Source: Streptosporangium subroseum
GTDB taxonomy: Bacteria > Actinomycetota > Actinomycetes > Streptosporangiales > Streptosporangiaceae
NCBI RefSeq assembly: GCF_900188345.1
Contig: NZ_FZOD01000006.1
Coordinates: forward strand, 124,001-188,000
Direction of reading: 5' to 3'
Length of the DNA stretch: 64,000 nucleotides
In this document: positions 42,378-51,590 of the stretch, piece after piece
How positions within the stretch are numbered: position 1 is the first letter of the stretch
Layout: each line of letters opens with the position of its first letter
Made by a program: the position numbers and the translations under genes
The notes under the pieces: model-generated
What the model was told of the DNA's origin: nothing
Databases searched by the model: none
The model's input: only the letters and a program-made list of their open reading frames with translations

Positions 42378-45236
42378 ATGACGAATCCCATGCTCCGGCG
42401 TGATGTGCTGCGCCTGGCCGCACTGGCGGCCGCCACCCCCTCCGCACTCGCCCTGGCCCCCCTGGGCGGAGCGGGGACGGCTCAGGCCGCCACCCGTACA
42501 GTGGCCGCCGCCATGGTTCCGCCGCCGCGGAACGCCCCCGCGGCACCCGCCGCCTGGGTCGTGAAACCGTTCGCCAACAGCCAGGTCACGCTGGGCGAAA
42601 GCCTGTTCGCCGCCAACCGGGACCGGATTCTGAACTTCCTGAGGGCCTATCCGGCCGACCGGATGCTGGCCAACTTCCGGGCCAACGCCGGGCTGGACAC
42701 GCTGGGCGCCCAGCCGCCCGGCAGCTGGGACGACGCGACCGGCAACCTGCGCGGTCACTACAGCGGGCACTTCCTCAGCGCCCTAGCACTGGCCTACTCG
42801 GGCTCCGGCGACGACTTCTACAAGGACAAGCTCGACTACATGGTCACGGCGCTGGGCCAGTGCCAGGACGCGCTCGCCGCCACGGTCGGGCAACCGGCTC
42901 CTCCCGCCGCGCCCGTCGCCAGGGTGAGCGGGAAGTTCGGCCAAGCGGTGAAACTCAACGGCTCCCAGTACGTGTCACTGCCCACAGGCATAGTGAGCGG
43001 CCTCGGCGACTTCACCATCGCCCTGTGGCTGAACCCGGCGGCGATCAGCACCTGGTCAAGGATCTTCGACTTCGGCACCGGTACCACCCGCAACATGTTC
43101 CTGGCCGTGAGCGCGGGCTCCGCGCCGAGATTCGCGATCACCACCGCCGGCGGTGGCGGCGAGCAGCGGATCAACGGCACCGGCCAGCTGGCCACGGACC
43201 GATGGACCCATGTCGCGGTCACCCTGTCCGGAGGCACCGGGACGCTCTACGTCGACGGCGCGCCGGTCGGCACGAACCCCGGCATGACCCTCCAGCCGTC
43301 CAGCCTCGGTTCGACCGGCAACAACTGGATCGGAAAGTCCCAGTACGGCGACGCGTACCTGAGGGCCTCCGTCGACGAGTTCCAGATCTACGACCGCGCG
43401 TTGACCGAGGCCGAGGTTCGGGCCCTGATGACAGACGCGGACGGAGGGCTGGGCGGGGGGAATGCGGCCTGGTATCGATTCGAGGATGAGAGCGGGGAGA
43501 CCGCGGCCGATTCCTCGGGGAGGGGGCAGGACGCCCGGCTGGTCTCCGAAGCCGGCGGGCACCCCGGCCCGAGCCACCCCGGCTTCCTGGCCGCCTACCC
43601 CGAGACGCAGTTCATCCTGCTGGAGCAGTACGCCACCTACCCCACCATCTGGGCGCCCTACTACACCTGCCACATGATCATGCGAGGGCTGCTCGACGCC
43701 CACGAGTTCGCCGGCAACAAGCAGGCGCTCGACATCGTCATGAAGATGGGCGACTGGGTTCACAGCAGGCTGGGCCACCTTCCTCGGGTCCAACTGGATC
43801 GCATGTGGGGCATCTACATCGCCGGCGAGTACAACGGCATGAACGCGGTGATGGCCGACCTCCACGCCCTGAGCGGCAAGCAGGAGTATCTCGCGACGGC
43901 GAAGTGCTTCGACAACACCGCGCTCTTCACGGCCACCGTCGCCAACCAGGACACGCTGGACAGGAAACACGCCAACCAGCACATCCCCCAGTTCATCGGC
44001 TACCTGTCGGTCTTCGAACAGTCCAGGGAACGCGACTACTACACCGCCGCCGTCAACTTCTGGGACATGGTCGTCCCCCATCGCACGTTCACCGACGGCG
44101 GACTGGCCGGCCCGAGCGACAACGGCGAACTCTTCGGAGCACGCGATGTCATCGTGGGTTCCCTGGGGACCAACAACGCCGAGACATGCTGCAACTACAA
44201 CATGCTGAAGCTGAGCAGGGGCCTTTTCTTCCACACCGCGGACCCGAAGTACATGCAGTACTACGAACGGGCTCTCTACGGTCAGATCCTCGCCTCGCGC
44301 CGCAACGTCGACAGCGCCACGGACCCGCTGCTGACCTACTTCATCCCCATGCGGCCGGGCGCCTCGCGGAGTTACGGCAACCTCGGGACCTGCTGCGGCG
44401 GCACCGGGCTGGAGAGCCACACCAAGTTTCAGGACTCGATCTACTTCCGGTCCGCGGACGACTCGACGCTGTACGTGAACCTCTACATGGCCTCGGTGCT
44501 GAGCTGGCCGGAGAAGGGCTTCACGATCAAGCAGTCGACGGACTATCCGACCGACCCCACGGGCACGACGACGCTCACGGTGCAGGGCTCGGGCCGGCTG
44601 ACGGTGAAGCTCCGGGTGCCCTACTGGGTGGAGAAGGGCTTCACGGTGCGGGTCAACGGGGACGAGCAGAGGATCAACGCCAAACCCGGCGGTTACGTCA
44701 CGCTCAACCGGCGCTGGAGCCGGGGGGACAAGATCAAGATATCGATGCCGTTCACCCTGCGCGTCGAGAAGGCACTGGACATCCCGACCACCCAGAGCAT
44801 CGCCTACGGCCCCGTTCCGATGGCCGCCGCGAGCAACGAGACCACCTACCGGGAATTCTCCCTCTACAAGGACTTCACCCTGTCCGGGGACCTCACGGAC
44901 GCGATCACGTCTACCGCGCCGATGAACTTCACGACAAACGGTCTGCCGCTGGTTCCCCTCTACGTCAACGACACCAACCGCTACCACGCGTACTTCCATC
45001 GCGTCGAGCCGAAGATCGTCTTCGGGACGGTGGATTCCGGCGTGCCGAACTACGAACGAGACGACGCGGTGACGTTCCTCGACGCAGTCTGGGCCAAGGC
45101 CCCCTTCGACAACCGCGAACGGTTCCGGTCCACGGTGGACCGCACCGCTGGGGAATGGGTTCGCGCCGACCTGATGACACCCGATGAGAGGAAAAAGGTG
45201 GTCTCCGCCGCCGCCCAGGCCAAGCTGCGCCGCTGA
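42378..45236 (+). CDS. secreted GH146/GH127-type beta-L-arabinofuranosidase with inserted LamG domain
   Basis: A 952-residue exported enzyme. The N-terminus RRDVLRLAALAA suggests Tat export, with cleavage near AQA (about 37). The catalytic (alpha/alpha)6 barrel is split: it begins at about 60-165 and resumes at about 400-690 with E602/C604 (NAETCCNYNML) and C672/C673 (GTCCGGTG), the zinc-cysteine centre of GH127/GH146. A beta-sandwich follows to the end. Residues about 175-390 are a LamG-like domain inserted into the barrel, in apparently permuted order (see findings). GAGGA lies 7 nt before the ATG. It should act outside the cell on beta-L-arabinofuranosyl residues of plant walls; the exact linkage is unproven. 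Confidence 0.9.
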   Translation: MTNPMLRRDVLRLAALAAATPSALALAPLGGAGTAQAATRTVAAAMVPPPRNAPAAPAAWVVKPFANSQVTLGESLFAANRDRILNFLRAYPADRMLANFRANAGLDTLGAQPPGSWDDATGNLRGHYSGHFLSALALAYSGSGDDFYKDKLDYMVTALGQCQDALAATVGQPAPPAAPVARVSGKFGQAVKLNGSQYVSLPTGIVSGLGDFTIALWLNPAAISTWSRIFDFGTGTTRNMFLAVSAGSAPRFAITTAGGGGEQRINGTGQLATDRWTHVAVTLSGGTGTLYVDGAPVGTNPGMTLQPSSLGSTGNNWIGKSQYGDAYLRASVDEFQIYDRALTEAEVRALMTDADGGLGGGNAAWYRFEDESGETAADSSGRGQDARLVSEAGGHPGPSHPGFLAAYPETQFILLEQYATYPTIWAPYYTCHMIMRGLLDAHEFAGNKQALDIVMKMGDWVHSRLGHLPRVQLDRMWGIYIAGEYNGMNAVMADLHALSGKQEYLATAKCFDNTALFTATVANQDTLDRKHANQHIPQFIGYLSVFEQSRERDYYTAAVNFWDMVVPHRTFTDGGLAGPSDNGELFGARDVIVGSLGTNNAETCCNYNMLKLSRGLFFHTADPKYMQYYERALYGQILASRRNVDSATDPLLTYFIPMRPGASRSYGNLGTCCGGTGLESHTKFQDSIYFRSADDSTLYVNLYMASVLSWPEKGFTIKQSTDYPTDPTGTTTLTVQGSGRLTVKLRVPYWVEKGFTVRVNGDEQRINAKPGGYVTLNRRWSRGDKIKISMPFTLRVEKALDIPTTQSIAYGPVPMAAASNETTYREFSLYKDFTLSGDLTDAITSTAPMNFTTNGLPLVPLYVNDTNRYHAYFHRVEPKIVFGTVDSGVPNYERDDAVTFLDAVWAKAPFDNRERFRSTVDRTAGEWVRADLMTPDERKKVVSAAAQAKLRR

Positions 45237-45255
45237 ACCGTGCTCGCCCGATGCC

Positions 45256-45735
45256 CTACCTTGGCCGATCGTCGACCTTGATCTTGTCTCCAGTGTCGGA
45301 GATGAAGATGACCAGCAGCTTCGCCGGTTGTGTCCGGCTGGTGTTCTCCGCGAGCAGATGGTGGGCGCCCGGCGGCTCGACCCAGTCCTCGCCTTGGCGG
45401 TAAGTGCGCGCCGGCTCGCCACCGAGCTGGCTGCGCACGGTGCCCTCGAGCACGTAGGCGTAGACGAAAGCGTTGCCGTGCCGATGCGGCACCGCACGTG
45501 CGGCGGGCGGGAAGTCCACGATCGCCGAGGTGAACGTCTTGCCCTTGACGTTCGGAAGCGCCTGTTCCAGGAGGGGAGACAGCTTGTCGGACGGTGGCTG
45601 CGAAGACGATGACTGCGAAGCCGTGGCGGCAACGGGCAACGCGCCGGTCGCGTGCTCCACCGCGGGAGCGCATGCGGTGGCCGCGGCCACCAGGCCGCCG
45701 GCGAGAAAGCCACCGGCAATCCGTACCCGGACCAT
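45256..45735 (-). CDS. secreted cupin lipoprotein
   Basis: A 159-residue exported single-cupin protein. The signal peptide ends in AAATAC with a candidate lipid-modified Cys22. The cupin motif 1 (PHRHGNAFVYAYVLEGTV) and motif 2 (EPPGAHHLLAEN) keep the metal-binding His residues. Small outer-facing cupins like this are common but functionally undefined. It is convergent with the GH146-type gene, 19 bp apart. Confidence 0.85.
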   Translation of the reverse strand: MVRVRIAGGFLAGGLVAAATACAPAVEHATGALPVAATASQSSSSQPPSDKLSPLLEQALPNVKGKTFTSAIVDFPPAARAVPHRHGNAFVYAYVLEGTVRSQLGGEPARTYRQGEDWVEPPGAHHLLAENTSRTQPAKLLVIFISDTGDKIKVDDRPR

Positions 45736-45927
45736 GACGGCTCTCCTATCCTGCTCGGACCTTTGGGGAGCACGGGAATCGCGAGGTGTCCCGGCTTCCG
45801 CCCGAAGGGTTCGCGTTGCTGCTTGTGTATCCCTGTCCAGGCATTTCGATGCCTAACCGCGGGCGAATCCAAGCCTTGGCGATGGTCCGCTCAAGTCCCT
45901 GACAAGGGCGGTCCTAAACTGAAACCC

Positions 45928-46386
45928 ATGACTGAGCAGCACCGCGTCAACGTCGGCAAGCAGCACCCGGCCAGTTACAAGGCTCTCATCGCCCTGTCGA
46001 CGGCGGTGGAGGAGAGCGCCGCGGCGGCAGGTCTCGACCCGCTCCTGGTCGAGCTGGTGAAGATCCGCACGTCCCAGATCAACGGCTGCGCGTTCTGCCT
46101 GCGCATGCACACCCGTGACGCGCTCAAGAAGGGCGAGAGCACGGACCGCCTCGCGGTGCTGCCCGCGTGGGCGGAGACCGGTTACTTCTCCGAGGTCGAG
46201 CGCGGGGCCCTGCGCCTGGCCGAGGCGATCGCGCGGGTGTCGGACGGTCAGGTGAGCGATGCGGACTACGCGGCGGCCGCCGCGGTGCTCTCCGAGGATC
46301 AGGTTTCGGCGGTTACGTGGTTGTCGACGGTCATGAACGCCTTCAACCGTGTGGCGATCACGAGCCGCTACACCGTCGCCGACTGA
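45928..46386 (+). CDS. AhpD-like carboxymuconolactone decarboxylase-family protein
   Basis: A 152-residue all-helical protein with the redox CxxC and following His (QINGCAFCLRMHTRDAL), as in alkylhydroperoxidase AhpD-type proteins, which use the two Cys to reduce peroxides. ATG at 45928. No Shine-Dalgarno is seen, so translation may be leaderless. A related protein is encoded at 53113-53610. It is divergent from the cupin gene, 192 bp apart. Confidence 0.9.
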   Translation: MTEQHRVNVGKQHPASYKALIALSTAVEESAAAAGLDPLLVELVKIRTSQINGCAFCLRMHTRDALKKGESTDRLAVLPAWAETGYFSEVERGALRLAEAIARVSDGQVSDADYAAAAAVLSEDQVSAVTWLSTVMNAFNRVAITSRYTVAD

Positions 46387-46417
46387 GCCGGCCCGCGCCG
46401 TCCGCGCGCGTGGCCGG

Positions 46418-47341
46418 CTATTCCCCTTCCGTGACCCTGATGATGGTCTTGCCGGGGGTGCGCTGGGCGGGCGCGAACGCGGAGGGCGCCTCGGCGAGCG
46501 TCCGCACGGCCCCGACGATCGGGCGGAGTCGTCCGTCCCGGACCCGTCGGATCAGGTCCGCGAGCCGGGCGCGATCGGGCTCGACGACAAAGAAGATCGC
46601 CTGCCCGTCTCGGGGCCGGATCGTGGGTGGCGAGGCGATGGTGACGAGCGTGCCGCCGGCGCGCACCAGCGCGGCCGAGCGGTCCAGGATGTCACCGCCG
46701 ATCACGTCGAGCACCACGTCGACCTGACCGGCGTCTTCAAGGGGATCGGCCTGCAGGTCCAGGAACACGTCAACGCCGAGACCGAGTGCCGTGTCCCTGT
46801 CGCCGGCCCTTCCGGTGCCGATCACCCGGGCTCCCGCCTCGCGTGCGAGCTGCACCGCGATGGAACCGACGCCGCCCGCGGCGCCGTGGATCAGGACGGT
46901 CTGCCCGGTGGCGAGGCGGCCGTGTTCGAACAGGCCCTGCCACGCGGTCAGCCCTGAGATCGGCAGGGCGGCGGCCACGGTGTGGTCGACGTCGGCCGGC
47001 AGCGGCGCGAGGTTGCGGGCCTCCACCGCCGTGTACTCGGCCAGCGAGCCGTTGCGGGCCCAGTCGGTCAGCCCGAACACCCGCTGGCCGACGGTCAGGC
47101 CGGTGGTTCCGTACCCCAACTCGGCGACGACACCCGACACCTCATGCCCGGGCACGCTGGGCGTCCGGTCGCGGCCCGCGCGATCGGACCATGTTCCCGG
47201 CCAGTCGAGCTCTCCGGGGGTGAACCCCGCGGCATGCACCCGAACGATGACGTCGTTCTCAGCGGCGTGGGGATACGGCTCCTCTGTCAGGGAGAGCCCA
47301 GTCAGACCGGCGGCGCGGTCTCGGACGGTGATGGCTCGCAT
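46418..47341 (-). CDS. NADP-dependent quinone oxidoreductase-like protein (MDR family)
   Basis: A 307-residue medium-chain dehydrogenase/reductase without catalytic or structural zinc cysteines. It has the GroES-like N-half (PGHEVSGVVAELG) and a Rossmann motif HGAAGGVGSIAVQLA. Such enzymes reduce quinones or enones with NADPH. AAGGA precedes the ATG at 47341. The substrate is unknown. It is convergent with the AhpD-like gene, 31 bp apart. Confidence 0.9.
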   Translation of the reverse strand: MRAITVRDRAAGLTGLSLTEEPYPHAAENDVIVRVHAAGFTPGELDWPGTWSDRAGRDRTPSVPGHEVSGVVAELGYGTTGLTVGQRVFGLTDWARNGSLAEYTAVEARNLAPLPADVDHTVAAALPISGLTAWQGLFEHGRLATGQTVLIHGAAGGVGSIAVQLAREAGARVIGTGRAGDRDTALGLGVDVFLDLQADPLEDAGQVDVVLDVIGGDILDRSAALVRAGGTLVTIASPPTIRPRDGQAIFFVVEPDRARLADLIRRVRDGRLRPIVGAVRTLAEAPSAFAPAQRTPGKTIIRVTEGE

Positions 47342-47666
47342 AACAGATCCTTGCCGTTGGAGGAGAGATCGAACAGGACGAATGTACAGGGCCTCGACCA
47401 GGGTTCGTTCTACGGGCTCACAACGCCGTGTAAACCTCTGCTGACCTGCGAATGTTCGGGTGTTCCCCGATATTTCCCTCCGTGGTGATCTGGGAGAGGG
47501 CCCGCCGTCGAACTCGAGGAGGACGCTGGGGCACATAACGGGATAAGGCATATTTATAGATCAAAAAGTAGGAAACATGCCTTCTGATCGCCAGGAAGGA
47601 TTCACCGGGGGGTGGAGTAGCGCCTGAATACTCGACGCGCCACTGAGATCGTCGAGAGGATCGGAC
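47342..47666. other. 325-bp divergent promoter region of oxidoreductase and GDPD genes
   Basis: No gene seen. The middle (47540-47590) is A+T rich and suits promoters in both directions, but no -35/-10 pair is convincing. Confidence 0.4.
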
Positions 47667-48962
47667 ATGACGTTCCCCACTGCACGCCGAGCCGTGCGGT
47701 CGCTGGTCGCCGTCGCCGTGATAACGGCAGGCCTGGCCGCCGGCACCGCCGGCGCCCACGCCGAGGACGACCCCCGGGTCGAGCAGGTCCGGCAGTTGAT
47801 AGCCGCGCTGAAGCCGCTGGTGAAGCAGCCGATATGTGACCAGGTGCCGGAGCCGGAGCGCTGGGTCAACGCCGGAACCCCGGACAAGGGCTCCGCCAAC
47901 GTGCTGATCTCCGCTCACCGGGGAGCGAACACCCTCGCTCCCGAGAACACCCTGAAGTCGTACGAGTACGCCTTCGCCTACGGTGTCGACATGGTCGAGG
48001 TCGACGTCCAGCAGACCAAGGACGGGCGTTTTGTCGCGCTGCACGACTCCACGGTCGACCGCACGACCAACGGCACCGGCAACATCGCGGACCTGACCTT
48101 CGACGAGGTGCGAGCCCTCAACGCCGCCGACTACGAGCCTTGGAAGGGCGGCGAGTACGACCCGGCACAGATCGCCTCGCTGGAGGAGATCCTCGCCCTC
48201 GCCAAGCGGGCCGGTCGCGGTGTCGAGCTCGACGTCAAGGGGTCGGTGACCGAGGAGGGCAAGGTCGCCGAACTGGTGGGCAAGTACGGTCTCACCGAGG
48301 AGTCGATCTGGAACTCGGGCGACCCTCGGATCCTGGTCGCCGAGCCCGGTTCCCGGATCATCTACAACCGCGACACCTGGGAGCCCGGCTTCCTGATCTA
48401 CGAGATCGGGCAGGTCGCCAAGGTGTACGGCTCGACGCTGGCCGAGTACTCGCCCGAGTCCATCGCCGCGGCCCATGACGCGTGCGCGGTCGTCATGCCG
48501 CACGCCTACGACGCCGGCCCCGACCAGGAGGTGGCCCAGTTCCAGCTCGCCCGTTCGATGGGCGCCGACGGAGTCCAGACCAACCAGCCCGCCCTCATCG
48601 TGGCCGCGGCCGGAGAGGCGGTCGACTCCAAGCTTGTCGTCCGCGGCGGCAAGGACCACGATGACAACGGTCACGGTGACAACGACCGCGGCGGCAAGGG
48701 TCATGGCGACAAGGGGCATGGCGACAAGGGGCACGGCGATGAGGTCTGCCTGGTCAACGCCGACAACGGCCTGGGCTTCCCCGGCAAGACGGTGAGCCTG
48801 ACCAAGGGCAACGGCAAGGGCAAGAAGTCGATCGACCTGGTCACCGGAGACGGCGGCTGCGCGACCGTGCCTGCCGTGAACTGGCGAGGCGCGTCGATGT
48901 CGTTCGCCGGCGACGGCGCCGTGCACGCGTCCCGCGGGAAGTTCGTGCCGAGCAACCACTGA
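47667..48962 (+). CDS. secreted glycerophosphodiester phosphodiesterase with His/Asp/Gly-rich linker
   Basis: A 431-residue secreted GDPD-family enzyme hydrolysing glycerophosphodiesters. Signal peptide about 1-32. The GDPD signature AHRGANTLAPENT contains H84/R85; E111, D113 (VEVDVQQTKDG) and H126 (ALHDSTVDRTTNG) complete the catalytic and metal set. About residues 328-361 form a repeated linker of GHGDK/GHGDN units rich in His and Asp, a possible metal-binding patch, followed by a C-terminal domain of about 70 residues bounded by cysteines that I do not recognise. GAGAGGA precedes the ATG. Phosphate scavenging is the likely purpose. Confidence 0.93.
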   Translation: MTFPTARRAVRSLVAVAVITAGLAAGTAGAHAEDDPRVEQVRQLIAALKPLVKQPICDQVPEPERWVNAGTPDKGSANVLISAHRGANTLAPENTLKSYEYAFAYGVDMVEVDVQQTKDGRFVALHDSTVDRTTNGTGNIADLTFDEVRALNAADYEPWKGGEYDPAQIASLEEILALAKRAGRGVELDVKGSVTEEGKVAELVGKYGLTEESIWNSGDPRILVAEPGSRIIYNRDTWEPGFLIYEIGQVAKVYGSTLAEYSPESIAAAHDACAVVMPHAYDAGPDQEVAQFQLARSMGADGVQTNQPALIVAAAGEAVDSKLVVRGGKDHDDNGHGDNDRGGKGHGDKGHGDKGHGDEVCLVNADNGLGFPGKTVSLTKGNGKGKKSIDLVTGDGGCATVPAVNWRGASMSFAGDGAVHASRGKFVPSNH

Positions 48963-48975
48963 GTCGGATCGAGGC

Positions 48976-49016
48976 GGGGGCGCTCACCGTGTACACGGTG
49001 AGCGCCCCCGCCTTTT
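48976..49016 (+). terminator. Rho-independent terminator of GDPD gene
   Basis: A 34-bp perfect palindrome whose half is GGGGGCGCTCACCGTGT (48976-48992), followed by GCCTTTTT. It starts 14 nt after the stop. This is the best classical terminator in the window. Confidence 0.92.
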
Positions 49017-49122
49017 TGCGACCCGTCGACGAATTCCTCGTTCCGCCCGATGACGCCGCATCTCGCGGCGTAGGCCCGGTTCCGACAAGGCAGTCGGGCG
49101 ATCGGACAGGTGCCGGGCGGGG

Positions 49123-50568
49123 TCACTCGGCCTGGTTGGCCATGGCGGTCGTAGCGGTGCCCGGGGGTCTGCACTCGGCGACGGAGACGCCTCGGCTCCG
49201 GGGCACCAGCAGCACCGCGAAGGCGGCCATGACCAGCGTCACGCCGAGCATTCCGAAACCGTTGGTGTATCCGGCTTCCTCGGGCAGGCCGTCGGGGCGG
49301 AGATCGGCCGTGACGACCCCGGCCATCAGCGCCGTCCCGATCGATCCGCCGACCGTGCGGATGTTGGCGTTCATGCCGCTCGCGACGCCCGTCTGGGCGG
49401 GCGGGACCGCGCCGACGATGAGGCTGGACATCGCCGAGAAGGCGAAGCCGAAGCCGGCACCCATGATCGTGGTGGCGAGGTACAGCTCCCACTCCTCGCT
49501 GCGGGCGAAGGTGAGCAGCGCCACGGACGCGAGGCTGACGAGCAGGCCGAGCATCACCACGGCCCGTTCGCCGATTCGCCGTGAGAGCCCACCGGTGATC
49601 ATGCCGGCGAGGAACATGGTGATGGGCTGCGGCAGGACCATGAGTCCCGACTGGGTGACACTCGCGCCGAATCCGTACCCCGCCGACGTCGGGGTCTGGA
49701 CGAACACCGGCACGAAGGCGAAGAGGGCGTACATGGCCACACCGACCAGGAGCGCGATCAGGTTGTTCGTCCACACCGCCGGCTGCCGCATCATGGCCAT
49801 GTCGATGAGAGGCCGCGCCGAGCGCTTTTCCACCCGGATCCAGGCGAGCGCCACCCCGACGGCCACCACGAGCAGGACGATCACCTCGCCCGAACCCCAG
49901 CCCCGGTCGGGTGCCCTGCCGACCGCCACCAGCAGCGCGACGAGCCACCCGGACATCAGGACGGCGGGCAGCAGGCCGATCCGGCCGGGGGAGCGGCCGG
50001 GAGACTCGGGGAGCAGGAAGTGCGCGGCGACGGCGGAGGCCGCGGTGAGGATCATCGGCAGCCAGAACAGCCACGGGTAGCCGAGCGCGCCGACGATCGG
50101 ACCGGCGAGCACGATCCCCGCGGCGCCGCCCGCCGCGGTCAGCGAGGCGATGGCGCCGACCGCTCCGGACACCTTCTCCCGGGGGAACTCGTCCCGGACG
50201 ATACCGAAGGCCAGGGGCAGCACACCGCCGCCGATGCCCTGGATCGCCCGGGCGATGATCAGCACCGTGACGTCGGTCGCCAGAGCCGCCAGCAGAGCGC
50301 CCAGCGAAAGCGCGATCAGGGCCGCGACGAAGACCCGCTTCTTCCCGATCAGGTCGCCGGCGCGACCCATGATCGGCGTGAAGATCGAGGCCGAGAGCAG
50401 ATAGGCGGTGAGCACCCAGGTCACCGTGGACCGGCCGGTGTGCAGCTCGCTCTGGATCGTGGGCAGCACGGGGGTGACCAGCGACTGGAGCAGGGAGTAG
50501 GTGACGATGCCCGCCGTGAGGACCGCGAAGGTGACGTGGTGATGAGGACGTCCGACCTCGGTTGTCAT
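49123..50568 (-). CDS. MFS exporter, DHA2/EmrB-like
   Basis: A 481-residue transporter with about 14 predicted TM helices. Motif A variant is GRAGDLIGKKRVF and motif C-like RAIQGIGGGVLPLA. The N-terminal L-x-P-x-I-Q-S-E-L segment fits the drug exporter group. The ATG at 50568 is preceded by GAAAGAGA. An inverted repeat just upstream suggests control by a TetR-type repressor not encoded here. It is a second, distinct member from the exporter at 2.8 kb. Confidence 0.92.
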   Translation of the reverse strand: MTTEVGRPHHHVTFAVLTAGIVTYSLLQSLVTPVLPTIQSELHTGRSTVTWVLTAYLLSASIFTPIMGRAGDLIGKKRVFVAALIALSLGALLAALATDVTVLIIARAIQGIGGGVLPLAFGIVRDEFPREKVSGAVGAIASLTAAGGAAGIVLAGPIVGALGYPWLFWLPMILTAASAVAAHFLLPESPGRSPGRIGLLPAVLMSGWLVALLVAVGRAPDRGWGSGEVIVLLVVAVGVALAWIRVEKRSARPLIDMAMMRQPAVWTNNLIALLVGVAMYALFAFVPVFVQTPTSAGYGFGASVTQSGLMVLPQPITMFLAGMITGGLSRRIGERAVVMLGLLVSLASVALLTFARSEEWELYLATTIMGAGFGFAFSAMSSLIVGAVPPAQTGVASGMNANIRTVGGSIGTALMAGVVTADLRPDGLPEEAGYTNGFGMLGVTLVMAAFAVLLVPRSRGVSVAECRPPGTATTAMANQAE

Positions 50569-50583
50569 GAAATCTCTTTCCAA

Positions 50584-50597
50584 CGACCAGAAGGTCG
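50584..50597. promoter_or_regulatory. operator-like inverted repeat upstream of MFS gene
   Basis: CGACC-AGAA-GGTCG, perfect 5-bp arms, 16 nt before the MFS start codon. Typical size for a TetR-type site. Confidence 0.5.
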
Positions 50598-50655
50598 GTC
50601 GATGACACGCCGCTGACCCACCACGGATCAGCGGCGTGCGGTGTCCCGTCTCCGG

Positions 50656-51528
50656 TCAGGCGTTCTGTGCCGCGAAACCGGATCGCCAGGTCGTGTGCTC
50701 GGGTTTCCATCCTCGGGAGCGGGCCAGCGCGTTGGAGGCCCCCCGTGCCCAGCTCTGCCGCCCCGGCCTGGCTTCGGGCGCCGGCAGGCCCAGAGCGGCG
50801 GCCAGGACCGGCAGCCACTCGCGAGCCTGCGCCGGCTCGTCGTCGACGATGTTGACGGGCCCGGCCGACCAGTCGAGAGCGGCGACGGCGGCACTCGCGG
50901 CATCGGCGACGTGCACGAACGACATCACGGAAAGATCCGCCTCGATGCTTCCGAGGAAACGCGCGTCCGGATCACCGGCCAGAGCCGCGGCCACGGCGCC
51001 ACCCGGCGCGTACCAGGTGCCGGGGCCGTACAGAATGCCGTACCGCAACAGCACCGCCACGTCCATCTCCGCCGCCGTGTCCTCCAGCGCCCGGACACCG
51101 TCCACCATCGCTCCTCGCGGCCCCGCGGCCCCGAGGTCGAGCGGTACGGTCTCGTCGGCCGGACCCTCTCCCGGCGCGTACACCCAGGAGATCGACTGCG
51201 CGACGATCCTCTCCACCCCGGCGGATCTGGCCGCGTCCACCAGATTGCGCGTCCCGTCCCGCCGCAGCCGGTCGGTCGCCTCCCCATCGGCGTCCGACAG
51301 ATCCGTGAGCTGGTGGATCATCACCTCCGGGGCGGCCACCGCCACCGCCTGGCGCAGACCGTCCCGATCCAGCACGTCCACCTGAACGGCCGACGCGCCC
51401 TGACGCCGCACCCGCTCGGCTCCCGCAAGCGTGCGAGAGATCCCCGTGACCTGATGTCCCGCGTCCAGCAACAGCGGAACGAGCAGCCGGCCAACCGCAC
51501 CGGTGGCCCCCGCAACCACAACACGCAT
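50656..51528 (-). CDS. NAD(P)-dependent epimerase/dehydratase (extended SDR)
   Basis: A 290-residue extended SDR. The nucleotide motif GATGAVGRLL is at the N-terminus and the catalytic-region sequence SISWVYAPGEG and RYGILYGPGTWY are atypical-SDR like. The start at 51528 (MRVVVAGATG) has GAGGGGGG upstream. The frame is also open back to an ATG at 51609 inside a duplicated promoter segment, giving an alternative product 27 residues longer. Substrate unknown. Confidence 0.88.
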   Translation of the reverse strand: MRVVVAGATGAVGRLLVPLLLDAGHQVTGISRTLAGAERVRRQGASAVQVDVLDRDGLRQAVAVAAPEVMIHQLTDLSDADGEATDRLRRDGTRNLVDAARSAGVERIVAQSISWVYAPGEGPADETVPLDLGAAGPRGAMVDGVRALEDTAAEMDVAVLLRYGILYGPGTWYAPGGAVAAALAGDPDARFLGSIEADLSVMSFVHVADAASAAVAALDWSAGPVNIVDDEPAQAREWLPVLAAALGLPAPEARPGRQSWARGASNALARSRGWKPEHTTWRSGFAAQNA

Positions 51529-51590
51529 GACAACCCCCCTCTGCCCGACTCGGAAACCCGCCTCGCAACGGAGGCGTTCCGTGCCCTCAC

